From contig DATENM010000002.1 in NCBI GenBank assembly GCA_035275065.1, forward strand, positions 1-64,000: a stretch of 64,000 bases of DNA, read 5' to 3'. Origin of the DNA: Blastocatellia bacterium (GTDB taxonomy: Bacteria > Acidobacteriota > Blastocatellia > UBA7656). Positions 39,954 through 47,676 of this stretch are shown here, in pieces. Under the pieces are notes generated by a model, which was not told the origin of the DNA, searched no databases, and worked only from the letters and a program-made list of their open reading frames with translations. Within the stretch, counting starts at the first letter, position 1. The number at the start of each line of letters is the position of its first letter. A program made the position numbers and the translations under genes.

Positions 39954-40431
39954 AGAGGCGCGACAACAACTCGCACGCCTGCAAGCGCAGCTCGTGGGCG
40001 CGCTGGTCGAAGGCACGACGGCGCCCGCGGACTTTGACGGTTCGCGGCTCGCGGCGGCGGCCGAAGCGTTGATCTCGAAACGCGCCCGCGCCGTCGCCCG
40101 CGCCTGGCCACAACTGGCGCGTGTCTTCGGCGACGAGTTTGCCGCGAGCTTTGCGAGCTACGCGCGCGCACACCGCTTGCCATGTGACGCCAGCCCGATG
40201 GCTGATGGCCGAGCCTTCATCGCATGGCTTGACGGTGAGGGCCGGTTGACCGACGAAGCCCGCCTTGAAGCATTTGCTTTCGATGCGCGCTACAGGGTTC
40301 GCAACGCTCAAATCACGCCGCGGCGCGGCCCATCCTTGCGCATCCTGCGGCTCAGCGTGCAACGCCGGCTGATCGTCGTCATTCGCCTGCCGTTTGTCGG
40401 CGAGCGCTGGTTAACCACAGACATTCTTTGA
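39940..40431 (+). CDS. MNIO partner protein (BufC/MbnC-like helical domain)
   Basis: 163-aa cytosolic protein. Its helical core (ISKRARAVARAWPQLARVFGDEFAASFASYARAH, about residues 47-80, then FIAWLDGEG and ARLEAFAFDARYR) has the pattern of DNA-binding-domain-like partner proteins that dock the peptide leader onto the MNIO enzyme, as MbnC, BufC and TglI do. A Phe/Arg-rich C-terminus (LRILRLSVQRRLIVVIRLPF) resembles actinobacterial proteins found with TIGR04222 and DUF692 genes. It overlaps the MNIO gene by 14 bases; an ATG at 39946 is an alternative start. No further gene follows in the cassette. Confidence 0.7.
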   Translation: MAMSEEARQQLARLQAQLVGALVEGTTAPADFDGSRLAAAAEALISKRARAVARAWPQLARVFGDEFAASFASYARAHRLPCDASPMADGRAFIAWLDGEGRLTDEARLEAFAFDARYRVRNAQITPRRGPSLRILRLSVQRRLIVVIRLPFVGERWLTTDIL

Positions 40432-40606
40432 AACCTTAGCGGCCCGTGCGCGTGTAAGTTCACTGTCCAAACAAAGTGCAAGAAAAGCGCAAGTTTATTC
40501 TGTGGTTGCGCCGCAACGCCTGTGATATTATTTTACTTGGTTTTACATTGCCCCAGAACGACGAACCGGCCACAATCAGCCGGCGATCAATTCGGGTTCA
40601 ATCCCT

Positions 40607-41836
40607 ATGGCTGAATACGTTTGCCGTTTAGGCACGCCCACAGGCGAGATCATTACTCGCACCATCGAAGCGACTGCCGAGCGCGAGCTGCGCACGAAGC
40701 TTGAGCGCGAAGGCTTCCGCGTCTTTTCGGTTGCCACGGGCGGCTCGGCGGGATTGCGCCGGGCGATTGGCGGCGAATCGCGCGGCCACAAGATCAAGAC
40801 GGAAGACTTCTTGCTCTTCAACCAGCAGCTCTCGGCGCTGCTGCGCGCCGGCCTGCCGATCTTGCAAGCCATCGGCATCCTGCGCAAGCGCGTGCCCAAT
40901 GAGCGTTTGCGGCTGGTGCTGGAAGACATCGAAGAGAAAGTACGCAGCGGCCAGGCGCTGTCGCAAGCCTTCGCGGCGCAGGGCGACACCTTCCCGCGCA
41001 TCTACGTCGCTTCGATCCTTGCCGGCGAGCGCTCCGGCTCGCTCGACGAAGTGCTGCTGCGCTACGTCAGCTATCAGAAGACGATCACCGAAGCGCGGCG
41101 CAAGATCAAAAAGTCGCTCACCTATCCGGCGGTGCTCTTCAGCGCCTCGATCCTGCTGGTGATGGTGCTGTCGACGTACGTCATCCCGCAGTTCATGAAG
41201 CTTTACGCCGGACAGGAAGGCAACCTGCCGGTGGTGACGACGACGGTGGTGGCGGTCGCCGACTTTATCAGCGGCAATCTGACCTGGCTGATTCCGACGG
41301 TCATCGGCACGGCGATCTTTCTGCTCTTCTGGCGGCGCACGCCGACCGGGCGCTTGTGGATTGACCAGTGGACATTGAGGCTGCCGGTTGCCGGCGAGAC
41401 CGTCAGGATGCTGACCATCGCGCAGTTCACGCGCAGCCTGGCGACGCTGCTCGCCGGCGGCATCACGCTGCCGGAGTCTGTAGAGATTGCCAGCGAATCG
41501 ATCACCAACCGCGCGCTCAGGCTATCGAGCGCCGGGGTGCTGACCGGCATTCGCGAAGGCCGGCCGTTTACCGAGAGCCTCGAAGCCTCGGGCTGGGTCA
41601 GCGAGCTGGCCCTCGACATGATCGGCGTCGGCGAGCGCAGCGGCGCGCTGCGCGAGATGCTTGACGAAGTCGCCAACTTTTATGACGGCGAAGTCGAAGT
41701 CCGATTAAACACCATCACGACCTTTATCGAGCCGATCATCCTCATCTTCATGGGCAGCCTGGTGATGACGATTCTGCTGGCGATGTACCTGCCGCTGTTC
41801 AATATGATCGGCAACCTGAGCGGCGGACGCGGATAG
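40607..41836 (+). CDS. Type II secretion / type IV pilus inner-membrane protein GspF/PilC
   Basis: 409-aa platform protein of the pilus-like machine. Two T2SSF repeats are seen: first FNQQLSALLRAGLPILQAI with GERSGSLDEVL near 140, second FTRSLATLLAGGITLPESVEI with GERSGALREML near 345. Membrane helices lie near 170-190, 220-245 and 375-400. The N-terminal 50 residues carry the usual EAxxExxLRxxLxxxG start. The 175-base gap before it contains no gene; a TATTAT-like box at about 40528 may be its promoter, weak evidence. It is followed by the E ATPase after repeat E12. Confidence 0.9.
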   Translation: MAEYVCRLGTPTGEIITRTIEATAERELRTKLEREGFRVFSVATGGSAGLRRAIGGESRGHKIKTEDFLLFNQQLSALLRAGLPILQAIGILRKRVPNERLRLVLEDIEEKVRSGQALSQAFAAQGDTFPRIYVASILAGERSGSLDEVLLRYVSYQKTITEARRKIKKSLTYPAVLFSASILLVMVLSTYVIPQFMKLYAGQEGNLPVVTTTVVAVADFISGNLTWLIPTVIGTAIFLLFWRRTPTGRLWIDQWTLRLPVAGETVRMLTIAQFTRSLATLLAGGITLPESVEIASESITNRALRLSSAGVLTGIREGRPFTESLEASGWVSELALDMIGVGERSGALREMLDEVANFYDGEVEVRLNTITTFIEPIILIFMGSLVMTILLAMYLPLFNMIGNLSGGRG

Positions 41837-41908
41837 TTGCCAGTGTGGGACAGGAGATCATCCCACCGGCATCCAACCGACAACTGACAACCGGCAACCG
41901 GCAACTGG
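41835..41908. repeat. Heptad inverted repeat element E12 (CAACCGG type, left arm short)
   Basis: The right arm 41873-41908 has units CAACTGA, CAACCGG, CAACCGG and CAACTGG. The left arm is reduced to GTTGCCAG (41836-41843). An inner palindrome TGGGACAGGAGATCATCCCA is retained. It starts inside the PilC stop codon and ends 7 bases before the next ATG. It shares its unit with E13 on the other side of the ATPase gene. Confidence 0.75.
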
Positions 41909-41915
41909 AGTAAGA

Positions 41916-43577
41916 ATGGCTGAACAGATCGACACCAGCGCGAGCGCAACCAGTGGCAACGGCGGGCGCCCACCCGCCGAGATGACTCAGGAAGAGATCG
42001 CGGCGCGCGAGCGGGCGCGGCGCTATCGCCTGCGTTTCATAGACCTCAAGAGCGAAGAGCCGGCTTATCACCTGATCCATGAGCTGCCCGTCGAGCTGAT
42101 GGTGCGCCACAGCTTCGTGCCTATGCAGCGCGAAGGCGACCTGCTCTACGTCGCGATGGCCGACCCGACCAACCTCGCGGTCATCGATGAGATCGAAGCG
42201 CAACTGCACTGCCGCCTGAAGGCCGGCGTGGCGACCGCTGCTGCCGTCGAAGAGGCGCTCAAGCGCGGCGACACGGCGTCGCGCATGCTGCAAGACGCCA
42301 CCGCCGGCTTCCGCTCGGAGCGCCTGGCGCTGGTGCGCGAGACCGACCAGGGCGAAGAAGTTCTCGACATGGATCGGCTGACCGGCGACGAAGAGATGTC
42401 GCCCATCATCAAGCTGGTCTACACGGTCGTGCTGAACGCGCTTGAGCGGCGCGCTTCCGATATTCACATCGAAACGCGCGACGCCGACGTGCTGGTCAAG
42501 TACCGCATCGACGGCGCGCTCTACCGCGCCGCCGACCCCATTGATATTTCGCACCACCAGACGATCATTCAGCGCATCAAGGTGATGTCGGAGCTCGACA
42601 TCGCCGAGCGCCGCGTGCCGCAGGACGGACGTTTCCGCATCATGCTGCGCGGGCGCAAGATTGACTTCCGCGTATCGATCATGCCGGCGGTGCATGGCGA
42701 GAACTGCGTCATCCGTATTCTCGACAAAGAGCAGATCAACGAAGAGTTCCGCGACCTCAACCTTGATGTCGTCGGCTTCGCGCCGCAGGACTTGAAGAAG
42801 TTTCGCAAGTTCATCGCCGAGCCTTACGGCATGGTGCTGGTGACGGGGCCGACGGGGTCGGGCAAGACGACGACGCTCTACGCCGGGCTGAACGAGATCA
42901 AGAACGAAGAAGACAAAATCATCACCATCGAAGACCCGGTCGAATATCAACTGGTGGGCGTCACGCAGATTCCGGTCAACGAGAAGAAGGGGCTGACCTT
43001 TGCGCGCGGCCTGCGCAGCATCCTGCGTCACGACCCCGACAAGATCATGGTCGGCGAAATCCGCGACTCCGAGACGGCGCAGATCGCCATTCAGTCGGCG
43101 CTGACCGGCCACCTGGTCTTCACCACGGTCCACGCCAACAACGTCATTGACGTGATCGGGCGCTTCCTGAACATGGGCGTCGAGCCTTACAACTTCGTGT
43201 CGTCGCTCAACTGCGTGCTGGCGCAACGGCTGGTGCGCATGCTCTGTGTGCACTGCAAGCGGGCTTATCGGCCAGTCGAGCAAGAGCTGTCGGAATCGGG
43301 CCTGAACCCGGAGAAGTATGGCGATCAGGTCTTTTATAACGCGGTCGGCTGCGAGGTCTGCAACTTCACGGGCTATCGCGGGCGTACGGCGATCCACGAG
43401 TTGCTGGATGTGACCGACCACATCCGCGAGATCATTTTGGAGCGGCGGCCCGGCTCCGAGGTGCGCCGCGCGGCGCGCGCCGAAGGCTTGACGAGCCTGC
43501 GCGAGTCGGCGCTGGCGAAAGTGTTTCTGGGCGTGACGACGCTGCACGAGATCAATCGCGTCACGTTTGTTGAATAG
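41916..43577 (+). CDS. Type II secretion / type IV pilus assembly ATPase GspE/PilB
   Basis: 553-aa hexameric motor ATPase. The N1/MshEN domain comes first (LPVELMVRHSFVPMQREGDLLYVAMADP near 50-80). The AAA core has Walker A GPTGSGKTT near 310, the Asp box with DPVEYQLVGVTQ, Walker B ILRHDPDKIMVGEIRDSETA near 370, and the His box TGHLVFTTVHANN. The zinc-binding module uses CVHC and CEVC pairs near 445 and 482. The length is normal. It sits between pilC- and secretin-like genes, so it belongs to one pilus-like machine. Confidence 0.94.
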   Translation: MAEQIDTSASATSGNGGRPPAEMTQEEIAARERARRYRLRFIDLKSEEPAYHLIHELPVELMVRHSFVPMQREGDLLYVAMADPTNLAVIDEIEAQLHCRLKAGVATAAAVEEALKRGDTASRMLQDATAGFRSERLALVRETDQGEEVLDMDRLTGDEEMSPIIKLVYTVVLNALERRASDIHIETRDADVLVKYRIDGALYRAADPIDISHHQTIIQRIKVMSELDIAERRVPQDGRFRIMLRGRKIDFRVSIMPAVHGENCVIRILDKEQINEEFRDLNLDVVGFAPQDLKKFRKFIAEPYGMVLVTGPTGSGKTTTLYAGLNEIKNEEDKIITIEDPVEYQLVGVTQIPVNEKKGLTFARGLRSILRHDPDKIMVGEIRDSETAQIAIQSALTGHLVFTTVHANNVIDVIGRFLNMGVEPYNFVSSLNCVLAQRLVRMLCVHCKRAYRPVEQELSESGLNPEKYGDQVFYNAVGCEVCNFTGYRGRTAIHELLDVTDHIREIILERRPGSEVRRAARAEGLTSLRESALAKVFLGVTTLHEINRVTFVE

Positions 43578-43580
43578 CTA

Positions 43581-43652
43581 TCCGTTGTCAGTTGCCGGTT
43601 GTCAGTTGGGAAGCGAGTTTACTGACAACCGGCGACGGACAACGGGCAACTG
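43581..43652. repeat. Heptad inverted repeat element E13 (GTTGTCA / CAACCGG type)
   Basis: Left arm 43581-43610 (CCGTTGT, CAGTTGC, CGGTTGT, CAGTTGG) and right arm 43621-43652. The reverse complement of the right arm repeats CCGTTGT, CCGTCGC, CGGTTGT in the same order, so variants are mirrored. The loop is 10 bases. Confidence 0.82.
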
Positions 43653-43824
43653 CTTAAGGTTTATTTCGAACTTTCGGCATGGTAGAGTGGTTTAATCGAA
43701 CAGACTCGCTGAGAAGTCCGAACGCGTGGCCGCCCGGCACGAACCATCGGGAGAGGCGGCTGCCGGTAAGTATTAACCAGGTCCGTTGTTCCCGTGTGCG
43801 AAATTCATTTTTGAGGTACTGGTC
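43653..43824 (+). other. Untranslated leader of the secretin gene
   Basis: 172 bases without a gene. A possible stem pairs GGCCGCC (43728-43734) with GGCGGCT (43755-43761). I could not match it to a known riboswitch family, including cyclic-di-GMP (GEMM), though regulation of pilus genes by that signal is common. Confidence 0.3.
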
Positions 43825-46476
43825 ATGGTAAAGAGGACGCTGAAGATTCAACAGGCGATAGCGCTCGGATTGGTGCTGCTGCTGAGTGTGCCGCTGGTCG
43901 CGCTGGCAAGTGACGACAAGAAGCACTACAAGCAAGGCATGCAATACGAGAACAATCAGCAATGGGACAAGGCCGCCGAACAGTTCGCGCTGGCGGTGGC
44001 TGAAAAGCCCTCGAACATCGAATACCGCCTGCACCTTCAGAAGTGTCTGGTCAACGCCGGGGCCATGCTGGTCGAGCGCGGCAACAAGCTCGCCGAGCAG
44101 AAAGACTACAACGCCGCCTATCAGGCATTCCGCCAGGCTTACTCTTTCGACCCGACCAACGAGATGGCGCTGATCAAGGCGCGGCGCATGCTCGAAAAGC
44201 AAGGCATGTCGACCAAAGACCTGCCATCGGGCAGCGACGAGGCCGGGCCGAAGATCAAGCCGGAAGACGACCCCAACAAGAAGGCTTCTTTCGTGACGAC
44301 CTCTGTTGACAGCTCAGGCAAGCCGGTAACGGTTCCCATCGCCAACGGCATGAACTTCAAGAGCCGCAACATCCCTGTGCAATTGCCGGCGGTGCCGGGC
44401 AAGCGCTTCAGCCGAACCGACGTCATCTACCGCGACACGCCGCTGCTATCGGCGGTCGAGCAGTTGGCGCAGACCATGAAGCTCAACGTCATCTTCGACC
44501 AGCAAGTGCAGAACATGATGCGCGCCCAGAAGATCAACGTCGAGATGCGCGACGTCACCTATCCGCACGCGCTGGAGATGATCCTCAAGACCAACAACCT
44601 GATGTACGCGCAGCTCGACACGCGCACCATCGTCGTCGCCAGCGATAACCCGACCTCGCGCATGAAATATGAGCCTTATTCGGTGCGCACCTTCTACATC
44701 AAGAACGCCGACATCGCCGACGTCAAGTCCGCCATCCAGGGGTCGCTCGCGACCAAGTCGGTGACCCCCATCAAGCAGCTCAATGCGCTCATCGTCCGCG
44801 ACACGCCGGCCAACCTTGAGCTGATCGAGTCCATGATCAATTCGATGGACAAGGCGAAGGCCGAGGTGCTGATCGACATCAACATCTATGAAGTGTCGCG
44901 CAATGATCTGCTGTCAATCGGCAACCAGTTCAACACCTCGGACGCCAACAAGAACGCCGGCACGTTCGAAGCAATCGCCGGCTTCGGGTCGGGTGGCCTG
45001 GCTCAAGGCTTCGCGCACACCTTCATCAACAACGGACCCTGGGGGTTCACCGCCGGCGTGCCACCCAGCCTGATCAGCTTCTTCCAGGACAAGGGCAAGG
45101 CGAAGCTGCTCGCCTCGACGCAAGTCCACGTGCTCGACGATCAGGACCAATCGATCAAGATCGGCCAGCGCGTGCCGATTCAGACGGCCTTCGTGCCGAC
45201 CTACAGCACCGTGGTCACAACCGGCACGAACGGGCAGGTCAACAACCCGAACAACCCGAATGGCAACTTTAACAACTTCGGTTACGGCGGCAGCGGCTAT
45301 CCGCAGATTCAGTACGAGAACGTCGGCCTCAACATCGATATGAAGCCGAACGTCTTTGAAGACGAAGTGCAGTTGAAGATGAAGATCGATTCGTCGTCGG
45401 TTGATAGCAGCATCAACCCGCTGACGCCGACTTTCAATCAGCGCACGATGTCTTCGATGGCGCGCATCCGCGACGGCCAGACGACGCTGGTTGCCGGCGT
45501 CACCCAGACCGAGCAGAGCAAACGCGTCAAGGGGCTGCCGCTGATCGGCTTGATCCCCATCCTCGGTCGCTTCTTCTCGACGCCGGAGACCAAAGACCGG
45601 CAGAGCGACGTGGTCATCACGGTGACGCCGCACATCCTGCGCCGCGCCGACATCCGCGACGAGGATCATTACGCCAAGTATTCGGGCGACGCGCAGAACG
45701 CTTACAACCAGTTGCGCATCGAGCAGATTCTCTACCTCGCCGACCAGGACGAAACGCAAGGGCCGGCGGTGGCGATGGGTGGCGGACAACCTGAAGCGAG
45801 GCCGGCAGCCGCCGTGCCTGCTGCCGCCGTGCCGGCGACCAACGTCGCGCAGCCGACGCCCACGGGCGTTGTCGTCGGGCCGATCCCGACGCAGCCGCCG
45901 GCCAACCGCGCAGACATTCAGCGCACCTCTGTGTCAGTGCCGGGCGCACCCGTGCAGCCGCACAACAACGCCGCTGCCAATCAGAGCCAGCGCAACAAGC
46001 TGGACGACGACGACGACGATGACGACGACACGCCCAACGCGCAGGGCGACAAGGCCGTGCAGCCGGTGATTGTCAGCGTGCGCGCCGCGACCCCGGTCGC
46101 CACCCGCGGCCAGGACCTCTACGTGGCGATCAATCTGATGGGCAGCAACGAGATTTCCGCGGCGCACATCTCGTTGACCTACGACAGCAACCTGCTAGAC
46201 CCGAAGAGGGTGCAAGACAGCGGCTTGCTGCGCAGTGGCGGCGCGCCGCCGGACTTGCAATTCAACAGCGACGGCGGCCAGTTGCAGATTCAGCTTGAGA
46301 AGCCGCAAGGCAGCGGCGGCGCGATGGCGCGCGGTCAGTTGTGCCTGATCGTCTTCACGGTCAAGGCCCCCGGCACCTCGCCGCTGACGCTCAACGAAGG
46401 GCAGTGTTTCTTGCGCATGCCGAACGGCCAGATGTTGCCGCTCAAGCTGCAATCGTCGCAGGTCGAAGCCCGCTAA
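43825..46476 (+). CDS. Secretin GspD/PilQ-like outer-membrane channel with C-terminal cohesin-like domain
   Basis: 883-aa outer-membrane ring protein. The signal peptide (KIQQAIALGLVLLLSVPLVALA) leads to TPR-like repeats (about 25-130), an STN/N0 domain (IYRDTPLLSAVEQLAQTMKLNVIFD), an N1/NolW segment (FYIKNADIADVKSAIQG..LNALIVRDTPANLELIESMI), and the secretin core with VAGVTQTEQSKRVKGLPLIGLIPILGRFFS near 555-585 and VITVTPHIL. A Pro/Ala/Asn linker with an eight-residue acidic run precedes a C-terminal domain (about 745-883: VATRGQDLYVAINLMGSNEISAAHISLTYD) that resembles cohesin/dockerin-binding domains. The added domain is uncommon for secretins. The start at 43825 has GAGG upstream. Confidence 0.9.
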   Translation: MVKRTLKIQQAIALGLVLLLSVPLVALASDDKKHYKQGMQYENNQQWDKAAEQFALAVAEKPSNIEYRLHLQKCLVNAGAMLVERGNKLAEQKDYNAAYQAFRQAYSFDPTNEMALIKARRMLEKQGMSTKDLPSGSDEAGPKIKPEDDPNKKASFVTTSVDSSGKPVTVPIANGMNFKSRNIPVQLPAVPGKRFSRTDVIYRDTPLLSAVEQLAQTMKLNVIFDQQVQNMMRAQKINVEMRDVTYPHALEMILKTNNLMYAQLDTRTIVVASDNPTSRMKYEPYSVRTFYIKNADIADVKSAIQGSLATKSVTPIKQLNALIVRDTPANLELIESMINSMDKAKAEVLIDINIYEVSRNDLLSIGNQFNTSDANKNAGTFEAIAGFGSGGLAQGFAHTFINNGPWGFTAGVPPSLISFFQDKGKAKLLASTQVHVLDDQDQSIKIGQRVPIQTAFVPTYSTVVTTGTNGQVNNPNNPNGNFNNFGYGGSGYPQIQYENVGLNIDMKPNVFEDEVQLKMKIDSSSVDSSINPLTPTFNQRTMSSMARIRDGQTTLVAGVTQTEQSKRVKGLPLIGLIPILGRFFSTPETKDRQSDVVITVTPHILRRADIRDEDHYAKYSGDAQNAYNQLRIEQILYLADQDETQGPAVAMGGGQPEARPAAAVPAAAVPATNVAQPTPTGVVVGPIPTQPPANRADIQRTSVSVPGAPVQPHNNAAANQSQRNKLDDDDDDDDDTPNAQGDKAVQPVIVSVRAATPVATRGQDLYVAINLMGSNEISAAHISLTYDSNLLDPKRVQDSGLLRSGGAPPDLQFNSDGGQLQIQLEKPQGSGGAMARGQLCLIVFTVKAPGTSPLTLNEGQCFLRMPNGQMLPLKLQSSQVEAR

Positions 46477-46486
46477 AGGTGACGTG

Positions 46487-47065
46487 ATGAGGCTGGCCAT
46501 GCAACGGAAGGGATTTTGGATTTTGAATTTTGGATTTTGGATTGGCAGAGCGCATGCGACCCGCCGCGCCGGCAATCCACTTTCCAAAATCCAAAATCGC
46601 CGGGGGTTCACGCTGCTTGAGATCATCATCGTCATCACCATCCTGTCGGTGTTGACGGCGGCGGCCATCCCGATGGTGCGCAACAGCGTCAGGCGCCAGC
46701 GCGAAGAAGACCTGCGGGTGGCGCTGCGCCAGTTGCGCCAGGCCATTGACCGTTACAAGGAATTCAACGACCGCACACAGGGCGGGGCAATCCCCATCGA
46801 ATGGAAGACCCAGAGCGGTTACCCCAAGGAATTAAAACTCCTCGTGGACGGCTTCATTCCGGCCAACCAGGTCGGCACCACCGGCAACAAAGTTCGCTTT
46901 CTGCGCCGTCTGCCCGAAGACCCGATAACCGGCAACACCGACTGGGGCGTGCGGGCGTATAAAGACGACCCGACCTCGTCATCATCGGGCGGCGATGACG
47001 TCTTCGATGTGTTTTCAAAGAGCGACGGCACGGCGCTCAACGGCACGAAGTACAAGGATTGGTAA
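46487..47065 (+). CDS. Type II secretion pseudopilin GspG-like, leader encoded by a repeat element
   Basis: 192-aa class III-signal pseudopilin. The prepilin peptidase site is RRG/FTLLEIIIVITILSVL, with Glu at +5, followed by the hydrophobic helix and a GspG-type globular part (RQLRQAIDRYKEFN, DPITGNTDWG near 155). The mature part begins about residue 41, so the leader is some 40 residues, long for the family. Bases 46511-46598 are inverted repeat element E14, translated in frame as WILNFGFWI and SKIQN. AAGGTGA precedes the ATG at 46487; a GTG at 46484 is also possible. The stop overlaps the TTG candidate of the next gene. Confidence 0.85.
   Translation: MRLAMQRKGFWILNFGFWIGRAHATRRAGNPLSKIQNRRGFTLLEIIIVITILSVLTAAAIPMVRNSVRRQREEDLRVALRQLRQAIDRYKEFNDRTQGGAIPIEWKTQSGYPKELKLLVDGFIPANQVGTTGNKVRFLRRLPEDPITGNTDWGVRAYKDDPTSSSSGGDDVFDVFSKSDGTALNGTKYKDW
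46511..46598. repeat. Heptad inverted repeat element E14 (GGATTTT type) inside pseudopilin leader
   Basis: Left arm 46511-46543 has units GGATTTT, GGATTTT, GAATTTT, GGATTTT; right arm 46573-46598 has AAAATCC-type inverted units. It is entirely inside the coding region, between the start codon and the prepilin cleavage site, and keeps the reading frame. Confidence 0.85.
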
Positions 47066-47070
47066 TCAGG

Positions 47071-47187
47071 CGGCAGGAAGCAGGAAGCAGTATGAGAGAC
47101 GAAGGAATGAGTAGAGAGTTACGGACAATCGATTCAGAGCGCACGTCGCAAGCGGCGAATGGCAATAGCCGGCTTCTGCCGCCTGCC
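47071..47187. repeat. Inverted repeat element E15 (GGCAGGAAGCA type) at the pseudopilin start
   Basis: Left arm 47071-47090 (GGCAGGA, AGCAGGA, AGCAG) supplies the Shine-Dalgarno AGGAAG just before the ATG at 47092. The short right arm 47173-47187 (CTTCTGCCGCCTGCC) encodes the last leader residues before the prepilin cleavage site. The arms enclose the leader-coding sequence. Confidence 0.7.
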
Positions 47188-47568
47188 TCGCGCCAGCGCG
47201 GCTTCACGCTGCTTGAGATGGTGATGGTGATGACGATCATCGTCATTCTGGCGACCATCGGTATCACCTCGTATCAGAAAGTGCAGTTGAAGGCCAAAGA
47301 GACGCTGCTCAAAGACGACCTGAACACCATGCGCAAGCTGATCGATCAGTACGAAGCCGACCGCGAGCAACTGCCGCAATCGCTCGACGACCTGGTCAGC
47401 GCCGGCTACCTGCGCGAAGTGCCGATAGACCCGATCACGGGCGAAAAGGATTGGACCACCGAGACCGGCGAATCAACGGTTTCGCGCGATGCCCAGCAGG
47501 GCATCATCAACGTCCACAGCAACGCCGCCGGCGAAGGCAGCGACGGCAAAGTCTACAGCGAATACTGA
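47092..47568 (+). CDS. Type II secretion pseudopilin GspG-like (second copy)
   Basis: 158-aa pseudopilin. The cleavage site is RQRG/FTLLEMVMVMTIIVIL, then YQKVQLKAKETLLKDDLNTMRKLIDQYEADREQLPQSLDDL and DPITGEKDW, typical of the major pseudopilin GspG. The leader is about 37 residues and lies inside repeat element E15. The start could also be a TTG at 47059 overlapping the previous gene; 47092 is preferred since AGGAAG lies upstream. The two pseudopilins share the GFTLLE and DPITG features but are not identical, so they likely occupy different positions in the pseudopilus. Confidence 0.87.
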   Translation: MRDEGMSRELRTIDSERTSQAANGNSRLLPPASRQRGFTLLEMVMVMTIIVILATIGITSYQKVQLKAKETLLKDDLNTMRKLIDQYEADREQLPQSLDDLVSAGYLREVPIDPITGEKDWTTETGESTVSRDAQQGIINVHSNAAGEGSDGKVYSEY

Positions 47569-47570
47569 TG

Positions 47571-47672
47571 AAAGGGGCTAGGGGCTAGGGGCCAGGGACT
47601 AGGGACTAGTGGTCAGGGAAGCATACGTTGATGCTCTACTGTCTTCTAGTCCCTGGCCCCTAGCCCCTCTTT
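47571..47672. repeat. Heptad inverted repeat element E16 (GGGGCTA/GGGACTA type)
   Basis: The left arm 47571-47612 reads GGGGCTA, GGGGCTA, GGGGCCA, GGGACTA, GGGACTA. The right arm 47644-47672, reversed, reads GGGGCTA, GGGGCCA, GGGACTA. The variants occur in the same order in both arms. It spans the gap between pseudopilin and PilM-like genes and ends 5 bases before the next ATG. Confidence 0.87.
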
Positions 47673-47676
47673 CAGG

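Noticed and set aside
41799..43547. 582-codon open frame antisense to the GspE/PilB ATPase
   Set aside because: A shadow of a strongly conserved plus-strand gene; the protein is His/Arg/Asp-rich and shows no family features.
43681..43740. tRNA-like segment (GGTAGAGTGGTTTAATCGA)
   Set aside because: It resembles a D-arm only; no acceptor stem, anticodon arm or T-loop GTTCGAATC could be built around it.
43653..43824. Cyclic-di-GMP (GEMM) riboswitch in the secretin leader
   Set aside because: The invariant GEMM core words are missing and only one short stem can be drawn.
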